A program made the position numbers and the translations under genes. A stretch of DNA of 15,099 nucleotides, from the NCBI GenBank assembly GCA_934746185.1, contig CAKVEY010000021.1, positions 1 through 15,099 of the forward strand, in the 5' to 3' direction. Numbering within the stretch: position 1 is the first letter of the stretch; each line of letters opens with the position of its first letter. Under the pieces are notes generated by a model. That model ran no database searches and was not told the DNA's origin. It saw only the letters and a list, made by a program, of their open reading frames with translations. This document shows, piece by piece, positions 7,824-15,025 of the stretch. Source of the DNA: an uncultured Clostridia bacterium. Its GTDB lineage: Bacteria > Bacillota > Clostridia > Christensenellales > UBA1242.

Positions 7824-8807
7824 CTAAACTAAAATTGTAAAAACTAAATTATATATTCCACTTATTAAATCTAAATTTCCACTTTTGATATTATAATCTG
7901 TATCTCTACATAAAATCAACAATTCTTTTAACTTTTTTGCTGGTATTTTTTGACTAGTAGCCATTAACTTTTTTACTGCAAACTCTTTTATTTCTAATTG
8001 TTTTGCTAATTCTTGTGAACTATCTTTTGATATTTTAACATAAAATAGTCTTCTTATTTGATTATAAATTAAACTTAAAATACTGCTTACATTTTTCTTG
8101 TTTTTTATAATATCATCAACAATGTATAACGCTCTGTCGCCATTTTTTTCAAATAAACTATTAGTAAGTTCAAAAATTTGATATTCATCACTTTGAGTGC
8201 AATTTTCAACAACATCATTTTTTGTGATTAATTTCTCATCTCGTTTTAAATTTATTAATTTATTTAACTCAATATCAATATTGTTCATATATCCATCTGT
8301 AAATTCAATTAATTCATTTATCGCCAAATCATCAATTTTTATATCATTTTCTCGGCAATTTTTTAAAATAAAACTCTTTAATATTTCACTATCTAATCTA
8401 CTGCAATCAACTAATGTGATATTATTCATATTAAAAAGTGGTTCAAAAAAACTATTTTCAGTAGCATCTATAACTAACACGGTTGAAGAATTTACATTAT
8501 TAGAATATTCTTTTAAAACATTTAAAACTTTTTCATCTTTATAACCTTCATTTTCTTTAATTAAAACTAAACGCTTTTCACTCATAAACGGAAGCGTATC
8601 TAAGGTTTTTTTCAAAATATCGGCATTTAAGTTTTCATTTGTAAAAACATTTAAGTTTAAATCTATAAAATCTGTTAAAACTTTGTTTTTTATGTTATTT
8701 ATGCAACTATTTTTTAAAAATAAATCTTCATTGTCTTTGTTTGTAGTTAAAATATAAAAATTTTCAACCTTTTCTATTAAACTCTTTTTTAAATCTTTAA
8801 ATTTCAT
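7824..8807 (-). CDS. holA: DNA polymerase III delta subunit
   Basis: The 327-residue clamp-loader delta subunit, which opens the beta sliding clamp during replication. Family signatures visible are an N-terminal AAA+-like region with LPFMSEKRLVLIKE (72-85), a divergent non-ATP-binding core, NIDIELNKLINL (176-187), the lid/C-terminal IFELTNSLFEKNGDRAL (211-227), QIRRLFYVK (250-258) and the terminal DYNIKSGNLDLISG segment (304-317). The length is normal for HolA. There is no Walker A motif, as expected for delta. The ATG overlaps the comEC stop codon (ATGA), with AGGAG upstream inside comEC, so the two are translationally coupled. The comEC-holA order is frequent in Bacillota. The gene ends with TAG, 7 bp before the metallophosphoesterase. 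Confidence 0.95.
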   Translation of the reverse strand: MKFKDLKKSLIEKVENFYILTTNKDNEDLFLKNSCINNIKNKVLTDFIDLNLNVFTNENLNADILKKTLDTLPFMSEKRLVLIKENEGYKDEKVLNVLKEYSNNVNSSTVLVIDATENSFFEPLFNMNNITLVDCSRLDSEILKSFILKNCRENDIKIDDLAINELIEFTDGYMNNIDIELNKLINLKRDEKLITKNDVVENCTQSDEYQIFELTNSLFEKNGDRALYIVDDIIKNKKNVSSILSLIYNQIRRLFYVKISKDSSQELAKQLEIKEFAVKKLMATSQKIPAKKLKELLILCRDTDYNIKSGNLDLISGIYNLVFTILV

Positions 8808-11008
8808 TTTATAACTTCTCCTAATTTTAATATATCACTTATTTTGCTTAAACTATAAACATTTTGTGCATTTACATAATTATTACTTAAAATATTTTTA
8901 TAACCACTTAAACATTCCGTAAAATTATTATTTATGTATTTTGCTTTAAATAAATCACCCGTTAAATTATAGTTTAAAATGTACATATTAACACCTTTGT
9001 TTAAACTACTTGCTAAAAATAGCCGATATGTTACATCTTTATCAATTAAACTTATTTCTACACTTTTTATATTTTCAATTATTTTAAAAGTGAAAGTATT
9101 TAAACTCACAAAATTATCTTCGGTTTTATAAATCGAAGTATTTTTTAGTTTGTTAAATAAATATTTTTCTTCTAAATCTTCTAAGGAAGAAACATAAAAA
9201 GAATTTACACTATAATCATTACAAACACTAACAACAAAATCTTGCGAAGATGAACTATAAAAACTTAGTATTATAGCATCTAATTTAAAAATTTTATAAT
9301 TGAATAAATCTTTTTTAAGTGTTTTATAATCTTCTAAATCTGCTTTATTGTTTACAACCAAAACTTTTTGATTAAAACTATTAGTTATTATGGTAAAGTC
9401 GTTATTGCTAGTATTAATTATGCTTGAAAAACTGTAATTTCGTGGAATAAAGCCCGATAAAAACGAAAAACTTATAATTAATACACATATTAGCATATTT
9501 AAAAGTTTAGTTTTATTTTTAATATTTATTAAACCACTAGCAAAAACTAAACACATATAAAAAGCAATATCTGTTACAATTTCACTTTGGTTAGAATAGT
9601 AAATTTCAAATGTTGCACTGCCAAAACTTTTAGTTAAAATTATAGTGAAATTTAAACCTATTTCAACAACTTTAAATAAAAATCCTAGTGGCAAAATTAA
9701 ATTCAAAAGAACGAAAATAAAAAGTAAATTAAACACAATGCTAAATAAAGGAACAACAATTATATTAGCAATAACACTTAAAAAACTCATTGATTCAAAG
9801 TTATGAAAAATTATAGGAAATGTTCCTATTTGTGCACCTAATGTTAAACAAAAAGCTTGCAAAAATTTATTATAAAAATTTATCTTTTTAAAGAATTTTT
9901 CAAATACTGGCATTAAAAGAAAAATTCCAAAGCAACTTGCAAAACTTAATTGAAAACCAATATCAAAAATCATAAAAGGTTTAAACAATAAAATTATAAC
10001 GCCTGCAAAGCCTAAACTATTTAAGTTGTCGTATCTATAATTGCCAAAACAATTACTACCAGCAAGCACAATACTCATAATACTTGCTCTTACAACGCTA
10101 GACGCAAATCCACATAAATAACAATAAAAAATTAAGAAAATTGATAGAATTATAAAGATATGTTTCTTTTTAATTTTAAGTAGATTAAAAATTAAATATA
10201 AGGTTGCAACTAAAAATCCAACGTGTAAACCTGAAACGCAAAGTAAATGTGCCGTTCCAGAATTTGAAAAGATAGTAACAGCATCTTCTTGCATCATTGT
10301 TTTATCGCCAAAAATCGAAGCATAAGCGATTGACGCATTACTATAACTTAAATTTTTAAACAAAATTGTTTTTACTTTGTTTTTAACTTTTTCATCTATG
10401 TGCATATCACCATTTGTTTTGGTGTAATCTGTTTTACTAATAAAAGCCGAATATTTTATGTTATTTTTATATAAATAACTATTAAATTTGCCTTTTTTTA
10501 TAATATTTGAAGAAACTAATGTTCCTTTAAAAGAAATGTTATCACCTATCTTAAAACTTTCTGCATAATCATCACTATAAATTAAAACTGAAATTTTGCC
10601 GTTTACTTTAAACGATTTATTGTTTTCTAAATTCTTAATAGTGGCGTTTTCCAAAATTAAATAATATGAGCCTGAACTCTCACTCAAATTTTCAACTCTT
10701 GCCGAAACTTCGCAAGAATTAACATCTTCTAAATTTTTATTAAAAAATTGATAACTTACAGTTCCTAAACAAAAGAATGTAAAAATGCCAATAAAAAGGC
10801 ATAGCAAAAACTTATTTAAAAATTCAAATTTTTTAACTTTTAAAATAAATCCTGTAATTAAAACAAATATAAGTAGCCCTAAAATTATTGCGACAAAAAT
10901 AGTAATAAATAATAAATTTTTTTGAATTGTTTGAAAAGCAAAAAATACGCCCAATATAGCGCCTATAAAAATAAATAAAAAAGCCCTAAAATTTATTATC
11001 TTTTGCAT
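8804..11008 (-). CDS. comEC: ComEC/Rec2 competence channel with degenerate MBL-like domain
   Basis: A 734-residue inner-membrane protein that would form the channel for single-stranded DNA entry in natural transformation. It has N-terminal helices (about 8-25, 30-55, 65-85), a DUF4131/OB-like soluble domain (about 97-190), then the Competence domain with the signature HLLCVSGLHVGFL (254-266), RASIM (307-311) and FDIGFQLSFASCFGI (348-362) within multiple helices to about 520. The C-terminal region (about 525-734) occupies the place of the ComEC metallo-beta-lactamase domain, but the HxHxDH motif is absent: the corresponding strand reads LDAIILSFYSSSSQD. No other ComE genes are in the window. 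The ATG at 11008 has no Shine-Dalgarno and lies only 7 nt past a TATAAT, so the mRNA may be leaderless. The gene ends in TGA overlapping holA. Confidence 0.95.
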   Translation of the reverse strand: MQKIINFRAFLFIFIGAILGVFFAFQTIQKNLLFITIFVAIILGLLIFVLITGFILKVKKFEFLNKFLLCLFIGIFTFFCLGTVSYQFFNKNLEDVNSCEVSARVENLSESSGSYYLILENATIKNLENNKSFKVNGKISVLIYSDDYAESFKIGDNISFKGTLVSSNIIKKGKFNSYLYKNNIKYSAFISKTDYTKTNGDMHIDEKVKNKVKTILFKNLSYSNASIAYASIFGDKTMMQEDAVTIFSNSGTAHLLCVSGLHVGFLVATLYLIFNLLKIKKKHIFIILSIFLIFYCYLCGFASSVVRASIMSIVLAGSNCFGNYRYDNLNSLGFAGVIILLFKPFMIFDIGFQLSFASCFGIFLLMPVFEKFFKKINFYNKFLQAFCLTLGAQIGTFPIIFHNFESMSFLSVIANIIVVPLFSIVFNLLFIFVLLNLILPLGFLFKVVEIGLNFTIILTKSFGSATFEIYYSNQSEIVTDIAFYMCLVFASGLINIKNKTKLLNMLICVLIISFSFLSGFIPRNYSFSSIINTSNNDFTIITNSFNQKVLVVNNKADLEDYKTLKKDLFNYKIFKLDAIILSFYSSSSQDFVVSVCNDYSVNSFYVSSLEDLEEKYLFNKLKNTSIYKTEDNFVSLNTFTFKIIENIKSVEISLIDKDVTYRLFLASSLNKGVNMYILNYNLTGDLFKAKYINNNFTECLSGYKNILSNNYVNAQNVYSLSKISDILKLGEVIK

Positions 11009-11015
11009 TTATTTA

Positions 11016-11043
11016 ATTATAACAAAAAAAATAAACTTTTCAA
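11016..11043 (-). promoter_or_regulatory. Promoter of the comEC-holA-phosphoesterase operon
   Basis: On the minus strand, TTGAAA (11043-11038), a 16-bp spacer and TATAAT (11021-11016) with an extended TGT. The usual 7-nt distance from the -10 to the first transcribed base lands on or next to the A of the comEC ATG (11008), implying a leader of zero to one nucleotide. It faces the tRNA-Glu promoter, with the two -35 boxes only 5 bp apart. Confidence 0.65.
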
Positions 11044-11048
11044 AACTA

Positions 11049-11077
11049 TTGCAATATTAAAAAAAATTGTGTATAAT
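11049..11077 (+). promoter_or_regulatory. Promoter of the tRNA-Glu gene
   Basis: TTGCAA (11049-11054), a 17-bp spacer and a perfect TATAAT (11072-11077), placed 11 bp before the first base of the tRNA. It is divergent from the comEC promoter within the same 80-bp gap. Confidence 0.85.
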
Positions 11078-11088
11078 AATTTCGCTTT

Positions 11089-11163
11089 GGTCCTATCGTC
11101 TAGTGGTTAGGACACTGGCCTCTCACGCCGGCAACACGAGTTCGAATCTCGTTAGGACTACCA
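11089..11163 (+). tRNA. tRNA-Glu (CTC anticodon)
   Basis: A complete cloverleaf can be folded. The acceptor stem GGTCCTA pairs with TAGGACT (one G-T at the end). The D arm is GTC...GGAC as in bacterial tRNA-Glu. The anticodon stem CTGGC/GCCGG holds the loop CTCTCAC, so the anticodon is CTC. The T arm ACGAG-TTCGAAT-CTCGT is perfect. Discriminator A and an encoded CCA follow (to 11163). It reads GAG codons, which are rare next to GAA in this AT-rich sequence. A promoter and a terminator bracket it as a single-gene unit. Confidence 0.97.
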
Positions 11164-11174
11164 AATAAAATTAT

Positions 11175-11200
11175 AAAAAGTCTTTTTAAAGGCTTTTTTT
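11175..11200 (+). terminator. Rho-independent terminator after tRNA-Glu
   Basis: AAAAAGTC (11175-11182) pairs with GGCTTTTT (11191-11198) and the pairing can continue inward (TTT with AAA), followed by a T tract. It starts 11 bp after the tRNA CCA end. Confidence 0.85.
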
Positions 11201-11228
11201 ATTTTATAATATTTTTATTATTTATAGG

Positions 11229-11264
11229 TTTTAATATTCACTAAGTTTTAATATTTTTCACTAA
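11229..11264. repeat. Short imperfect tandem repeat in the gap before the oxidoreductase gene
   Basis: TTTTAATATTCACTAA (11229-11244) is followed by TTTTAATATT-TTT-CACTAA-type sequence (11246-11264), differing by a 3-bp insertion. The rest of the gap, 11201-11457, is A/T-rich without a reading frame, a strong hairpin or an RNA gene that I can see. Confidence 0.5.
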
Positions 11265-11418
11265 TTTTACTGCATAACTAATAAAAAAAAATTTATAAAA
11301 ACACAATAAAATCTTATAGAAATATTAAAATAATAATCAGGGCAAGATAAAATAACATAAAATTTTTTTTTATAATAATCTAACAAAATTGTTAAAATCT
11401 TAGTTTTTTAATTTAAAA

Positions 11419-11424
11419 TATAAT
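11419..11424 (+). promoter_or_regulatory. Possible -10 box for the FAD oxidoreductase gene
   Basis: A perfect TATAAT 33 bp before the ATG at 11458. No acceptable -35 lies 16-18 bp upstream: TTGTTA at 11389-11394 is 24 bp away. In such AT-rich DNA the hexamer alone is weak evidence. A second candidate, TATAAA at 11434-11439, also lacks a -35. Confidence 0.25.
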
Positions 11425-11457
11425 AATAAAACATATAAATTTGACAATAATTTAATT

Positions 11458-12651
11458 ATGGAATTTTTAAGTGGCGAGCGTTATTTTTATAGCAATAACA
11501 AAAAATTAAAAAAATATAGTTATTTAAACAAAAATATTAATTGTGATATTTTAATTATTGGTGGTGGAATTAATGGTGCAATTTTAAACTATCATTTAAG
11601 TAAAAAATATGATGTTGTTTTAGTTGAAAAAAGTAGAATAGGTGCGAACTTAACAAGTATGGCAACAGCACTACTTGAATATCAACTAGACAGTTTTAAA
11701 ACTGATTTGGAAAGTAATTTAACAACTGATGAAATTGTAAGTTGCTATAAACTAGGACTTAATTCAATAGATAAAATTGAAAAAATAGTTAAAAAATTAA
11801 AAAACACTTGTCATTTTAATAAACGACCAACATTGATTTTTTCAAATAGTGAAAAAGACAAAAAAAAGATGTATGAAGAATATTTATTTAGAAAAAACAA
11901 TGGTTTTGATTGTGAATTTATAACAAAAGATAATAATCCGTTTAATTTTGAGTTAAATAGTGGAATTTTATGCAATAATGGTGGTGCCGAATTTGACCCA
12001 TATCTTTTTACAAAAATGATGATTCAAAACTCAAATAATCAAAATAGAATTTTTGAAAATACCGAAATTATAGAAATTAATAAGTGTACAAATGGCTATA
12101 TCTGCAAATGTAAATATGGTGAAACAATATTTTGCCGTGAAGTAGTTTTAGCAACAGGATTTAATTTTAGTTTAACAAATGCTAATATTTGCACTCGTTT
12201 TATTTCCTATTCTATTGTTACAAATAAATTGAAAGAAATTACAATACAAAATAATACTTTAATTCAAGATTTTATTTCACCTTATCATTATTTAAGAAAA
12301 TTACCAGATGAAAGACTTATTTTTGGTGGAGAAGATACTAAAATAAAAGATAAAATTGATGTTAAAAAAGCAAACGATAAATATCAAAATTTATTAAAAA
12401 TTCTTCAAAATATGTTTCCAAATTTTAAAGAAAAAATTAAAATAGAATATTGTTTTTGTGGTGCTTTTGGAATGACTGAAAATAATATGGGACTAATTGG
12501 TAGAGATAATAACGGAATAATTAACTTTTTAAGTTGTGGTGCAAATGGAATTATAAATGCTTTTAAAGGCGTAGAAATTGTAGAAAATTTATTAAAAAAT
12601 ATTCCCACAAAAATATATGAGAATATCTTTTCACCATTAAGAGAAATTTAA
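11458..12651 (+). CDS. FAD-dependent oxidoreductase of the DAO/DadA family
   Basis: A 397-residue flavoenzyme of the PF01266 (glycine/D-amino-acid oxidase) type. The dinucleotide-binding beta-alpha-beta unit reads DILIIGGGINGA (30-41), with Glu57 at the end of the second strand to hold the FAD ribose. RIGANLTSMATALLEYQLD (60-78) matches the region after it in gamma-glutamylputrescine-oxidase-like DAO proteins, RLIFGGED near residue 285 matches the substrate/FAD region, and the C-terminal NFLSCGANGIINAFKG (about 355-372) closes the FAD site. Those relatives often carry a C-terminal Rieske 2Fe-2S domain; here the protein stops without it. The substrate is unknown (amine or amino acid is the family norm). 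It stands alone on the plus strand, 18 bp from the convergent methyltransferase gene. No Shine-Dalgarno precedes the ATG (TTTAATTATG), and the next in-frame ATG (Met68) would delete the FAD motif, so 11458 is kept. Confidence 0.88.
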   Translation: MEFLSGERYFYSNNKKLKKYSYLNKNINCDILIIGGGINGAILNYHLSKKYDVVLVEKSRIGANLTSMATALLEYQLDSFKTDLESNLTTDEIVSCYKLGLNSIDKIEKIVKKLKNTCHFNKRPTLIFSNSEKDKKKMYEEYLFRKNNGFDCEFITKDNNPFNFELNSGILCNNGGAEFDPYLFTKMMIQNSNNQNRIFENTEIIEINKCTNGYICKCKYGETIFCREVVLATGFNFSLTNANICTRFISYSIVTNKLKEITIQNNTLIQDFISPYHYLRKLPDERLIFGGEDTKIKDKIDVKKANDKYQNLLKILQNMFPNFKEKIKIEYCFCGAFGMTENNMGLIGRDNNGIINFLSCGANGIINAFKGVEIVENLLKNIPTKIYENIFSPLREI

Positions 12652-12669
12652 TTATTAAATTTTAGTTTA

Positions 12670-13524
12670 CTAATTGTGAATGTTTTTATTTTTTTTATTC
12701 AATACTAAAACATTCAAATCTATTGTTATAAAATCAAGTTTTAAGCTATCTAACTCTTTATGATTAGATAGTGGCGTCATACTAAATAATTCTTTACAAG
12801 TTTGTTCATTTATAGGCTTAACATTTATTAAGTGTTTTTGATAAATTATATTAAAATTTTTAGATAAATTATTTATAATTTCTTCTTCTTTTTCATATAA
12901 ATCAAATCCTAAAATTTTTCTTAATTCATATAAATATTTTTTGCCCGGAATTACTTTTATTATTATGCCATCATCTTTTAAAATTCTATTTATCTCTAAT
13001 GAATTAATTGGCGATAAAATATCTATAACTGCGTCAAAAGAATTATTTTTAAAAGGTAAATTATATAAATCGGCACATATTGGCAAAATATCTTCGTTTA
13101 AATAATCAGTCGCTAATTTTATTGCATCGTAAGATAAATCTATTCCCACATTGTTTGCATAATTTAATTTTATATAATTTAGATGCGTACAATCACCTGA
13201 ACCCAAATCTAACAAATTAAAATTTTTATTAAATTGATTTTTTAATATTTCGTTAATACACAAGTGCAGTTCATCATAATAGCCCTTATTTATAAATTTC
13301 CTTCTGTTTAAAAATAAGTTTTCAGTATAAATTTCATCATTAACTTTTTTATATTTTTTATGTAATAATATTACGCCATTTTTTGCAATATCAAAAGAAT
13401 GATTGTTATCGCAAATTAAACAATTTTTTTCACCTATATTTAGTTTACTACTACATATTGGACATTGTAAAATATTTATATTTTTAGATAAAGTTTTAAT
13501 CGCCATCATTTTTTTAGATAACAT
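12670..13524 (-). CDS. rlmA: RlmA-type 23S rRNA (guanine-N1) methyltransferase
   Basis: A SAM-dependent enzyme of the RlmA family, which methylates N1 of G745 or G748 in 23S rRNA helix 35; Gram-positive members are usually G748-type. Numbering from the ATG at 13524, a zinc finger is formed by Cys21, Cys24 (CPIC), Cys38 and His42 (CDNNHSFD, equivalent to the family's CxxxHQFD). FDIAKNGVILL and the RRKFINKGYYDEL segment are typical. SAM motif I LLDLGSGD is at about 104-111, then VGIDLS and the family pattern ILSPINSLEINRILKDDG with PGKKYLYELRKI. An ATG at 13536 gives four more residues but has no ribosome binding site, whereas 13524 has GGGG six bases upstream, so I prefer 13524. Some Gram-positive members give tylosin-type resistance (TlrB); nothing here indicates that. 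It lies 79 bp past the membrane protein gene, after a hairpin, with no clear promoter of its own. Confidence 0.88.
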   Translation of the reverse strand: MLSKKMMAIKTLSKNINILQCPICSSKLNIGEKNCLICDNNHSFDIAKNGVILLHKKYKKVNDEIYTENLFLNRRKFINKGYYDELHLCINEILKNQFNKNFNLLDLGSGDCTHLNYIKLNYANNVGIDLSYDAIKLATDYLNEDILPICADLYNLPFKNNSFDAVIDILSPINSLEINRILKDDGIIIKVIPGKKYLYELRKILGFDLYEKEEEIINNLSKNFNIIYQKHLINVKPINEQTCKELFSMTPLSNHKELDSLKLDFITIDLNVLVLNKKNKNIHN

Positions 13525-13556
13525 CTTTCGCCCCATTTAATTAATTTAATAAAATT

Positions 13557-13584
13557 AATTTGCACGCAATAATGCGTGCAAATT
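13557..13584 (-). terminator. Perfect 12-bp hairpin, probable terminator of the rubrerythrin unit
   Basis: AATTTGCACGCA (13557-13568) is exactly complementary to TGCGTGCAAATT (13573-13584) around a 4-nt loop, 19 bp past the stop of the membrane protein gene. On the minus strand it is followed by AATTTTATT, a weak U-rich tract, so termination may be partial and allow read-through into the methyltransferase gene. Confidence 0.7.
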
Positions 13585-13603
13585 TATACTAATTATATTA
13601 ATT

Positions 13604-14302
13604 TTATTCTTCTTTTGAATTTTCTTTTAAGTTTTCTAGTTCTTTTTCTAATTTTTCAACCTTTGCAATAAGTGCGTCATAAACTGACTTTTCTACTTCA
13701 ATATAACCTTCCTTAATTGTTTTATCTTCGGTTTTAGTAATAACTTCGTTAGGTTTAACTTTTTTAGATAATATTAATAGCGTTACTATCATAACAAATG
13801 TAATTAAACAAAGTACTGCAAAAACTTTCCAAAACCAATCGTATTGAAATAAGTTTACGCCACAAATAATAATTGTTAATAAAATATCTAAAACAATAAT
13901 TAATCCGTATGTTATAAATTGTAAAACTTGTTGTGATTTTCCTAATTTTAAATAAATAGATACAATAATATTAAATAAAATAGTTGCTAGTGATAAAATG
14001 GCAGTAATTTTGCCAAAAGTACTCATTAGTGCTATTGCCGCCCAAACGATAATTAAACCTAATATAATTAATAATCCTAATAAAGCCATATCTACAATAG
14101 ACAAAATTCTTCTTTTTGGAAAAATATCTATTGCGTTAATATAAAGTAAACTGCCTGCGCATAAAATTGCAAAAGTCAATAAAAATTTTAGGCCGACACC
14201 TTCAAAAACTTTTAATCCAAAAATTGCTCCTATTAATAGTCCAACACTTAAAACTAATGTTGTAATTGAACTAATTGTTAATCCTTTCCTTAATTTAACC
14301 AT
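13604..14302 (-). CDS. Six-helix membrane protein with C-terminal coiled coil, function unknown
   Basis: A 232-residue protein I do not recognise. Hydrophobic segments lie at roughly 10-30, 38-57, 70-92, 95-117, 128-150 and 158-180, joined by very short loops. A hydrophilic, probably cytoplasmic C-terminus follows (about 180-232) and ends in a heptad-like coiled coil (KVEKLEKELENLKEN). Only short basic loops (FPKRR, KLGKS) interrupt the membrane part, and no catalytic motif is evident. It starts 11 bp after the rubrerythrin stop, with AGGGG upstream of ATG, so the two are almost certainly co-transcribed from the rubrerythrin promoter. A stress-related membrane role would be inference from position only. 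Confidence 0.85.
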   Translation of the reverse strand: MVKLRKGLTISSITTLVLSVGLLIGAIFGLKVFEGVGLKFLLTFAILCAGSLLYINAIDIFPKRRILSIVDMALLGLLIILGLIIVWAAIALMSTFGKITAILSLATILFNIIVSIYLKLGKSQQVLQFITYGLIIVLDILLTIIICGVNLFQYDWFWKVFAVLCLITFVMIVTLLILSKKVKPNEVITKTEDKTIKEGYIEVEKSVYDALIAKVEKLEKELENLKENSKEE

Positions 14303-14313
14303 ATCTGCCCCTA

Positions 14314-14847
14314 TTAATAATTTTCTTTTCTAACTTCAAAATATGCTTGTGTATGTTTGCAAACAGGACAAACTTCGGGTGCTTTAGAGCCCATAACCAA
14401 ATGTCCACAATTTCGACATTCCCACATAGTCATTTCACTTTTTTCAAATACTTTTTGCATCTCAACATTTTTAAGTAGTGCTTTAAATCTTTCTTCGTGT
14501 GCCTTTTCAATTAGCGCCACTCCCCTAAATTGTTTTGCTAATTCTTCAAAGCCTTCACTATCTGCAACTTCGGCAAATTCTTTATACATATCAGTCCATT
14601 CATAATTTTCGCCTTCTGCTGCTTTTGCTAAATTTTCTGCTGTATTTCCTAACTCACCTAGTGCTTTAAACCAAAGTTTAGCGTGTTCTTTTTCGTTATC
14701 GGCAGTTTTGTTAAAAATTTCAGCAATTTGTTCGTAGCCTTCTTTTTTTGCAACACTAGCAAAATAAGTATATTTATTTCTTGCTTGACTTTCTCCGGCA
14801 AAAGCTTTTAATAAATTTTGTTCAGTTTTTGTACCTTTAAGTTTCAT
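14314..14847 (-). CDS. rbr: Rubrerythrin
   Basis: A 177-residue non-haem iron peroxidase that reduces hydrogen peroxide in anaerobes, normally with electrons from rubredoxin/NAD(P)H. The classic order is seen: an N-terminal four-helix ferritin-like diiron domain (1-135) and a C-terminal rubredoxin-like domain (138-177). Diiron ligand positions corresponding to the D. vulgaris enzyme are Glu19, Glu52, His55, Glu90, Glu93, Glu114 and His117. The FeS4 site is Cys144-x2-Cys147 and Cys160-x2-Cys163. No signal peptide, so cytoplasmic. A strong AAGGGGG ribosome binding site (9 nt spacing) and a near-consensus promoter suggest high expression. It heads a two-gene unit with the membrane protein. An imperfect dyad covers the promoter spacer, which could be a repressor site. 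Confidence 0.97.
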   Translation of the reverse strand: MKLKGTKTEQNLLKAFAGESQARNKYTYFASVAKKEGYEQIAEIFNKTADNEKEHAKLWFKALGELGNTAENLAKAAEGENYEWTDMYKEFAEVADSEGFEELAKQFRGVALIEKAHEERFKALLKNVEMQKVFEKSEMTMWECRNCGHLVMGSKAPEVCPVCKHTQAYFEVRKENY

Positions 14848-14874
14848 AAATATTATCCCCCTTATTTTAATTAT

Positions 14875-14903
14875 ATATTATCAAATATAATAATTAAAGT
14901 CAA
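14875..14903 (-). promoter_or_regulatory. Rubrerythrin promoter
   Basis: On the minus strand, TTGACT (14903-14898), a 17-bp spacer and TAATAT (14880-14875). It gives a leader of about 20 nt that carries AAGGGGG (14863-14857) before the ATG at 14847. The A/T-rich imperfect dyad 14869-14895 overlaps the -10 and spacer. Confidence 0.75.
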
Positions 14904-14979
14904 ACAATTAACAAGTTTTTGAATTTTGGCATATAGATTAAAAACAAATAAAAAAATATGAAAAATAATTAAAAAACTG

Positions 14980-15008
14980 TTGACAAATAAAAAATTTTCG
15001 TCTATAAT
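14980..15008 (+). promoter_or_regulatory. Perfect consensus promoter of tRNA-Gly
   Basis: TTGACA (14980-14985), exactly 17 bp, then TATAAT (15003-15008), 17 bp before the tRNA. This is a full match to the housekeeping sigma-A/sigma-70 consensus and the strongest promoter in the window. Confidence 0.92.
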
Positions 15009-15025
15009 AAAAAAGTTAAATGTAT

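Noticed and set aside
8804..8807. Mycoplasma-type code (UGA as Trp) suggested by AT richness and ICE-like gene order
   Set aside because: comEC ends in TGA exactly at the ATGA overlap with holA and with normal length, and the tryptophan codons checked are TGG.
11089..11163. tRNA-Glu as an integration site for a mobile element
   Set aside because: No integrase and no repeat of the tRNA 3' end were seen in the window; the T4SS-like genes lie on the far side of the comEC operon.
11441..11446. Perfect TTGACA just before the oxidoreductase ATG as a promoter
   Set aside because: The -10 would fall inside the coding region, no TATAAT-like hexamer lies 16-18 bp downstream, and the first 67 codons are needed for FAD binding.
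12644..12662. A/T-only inverted repeat between the convergent oxidoreductase and methyltransferase genes as a bidirectional terminator
   Set aside because: The 8-bp stem AAATTTAA/TTAAATTT has no G-C pairs and no T tract after it; such palindromes are expected by chance here.
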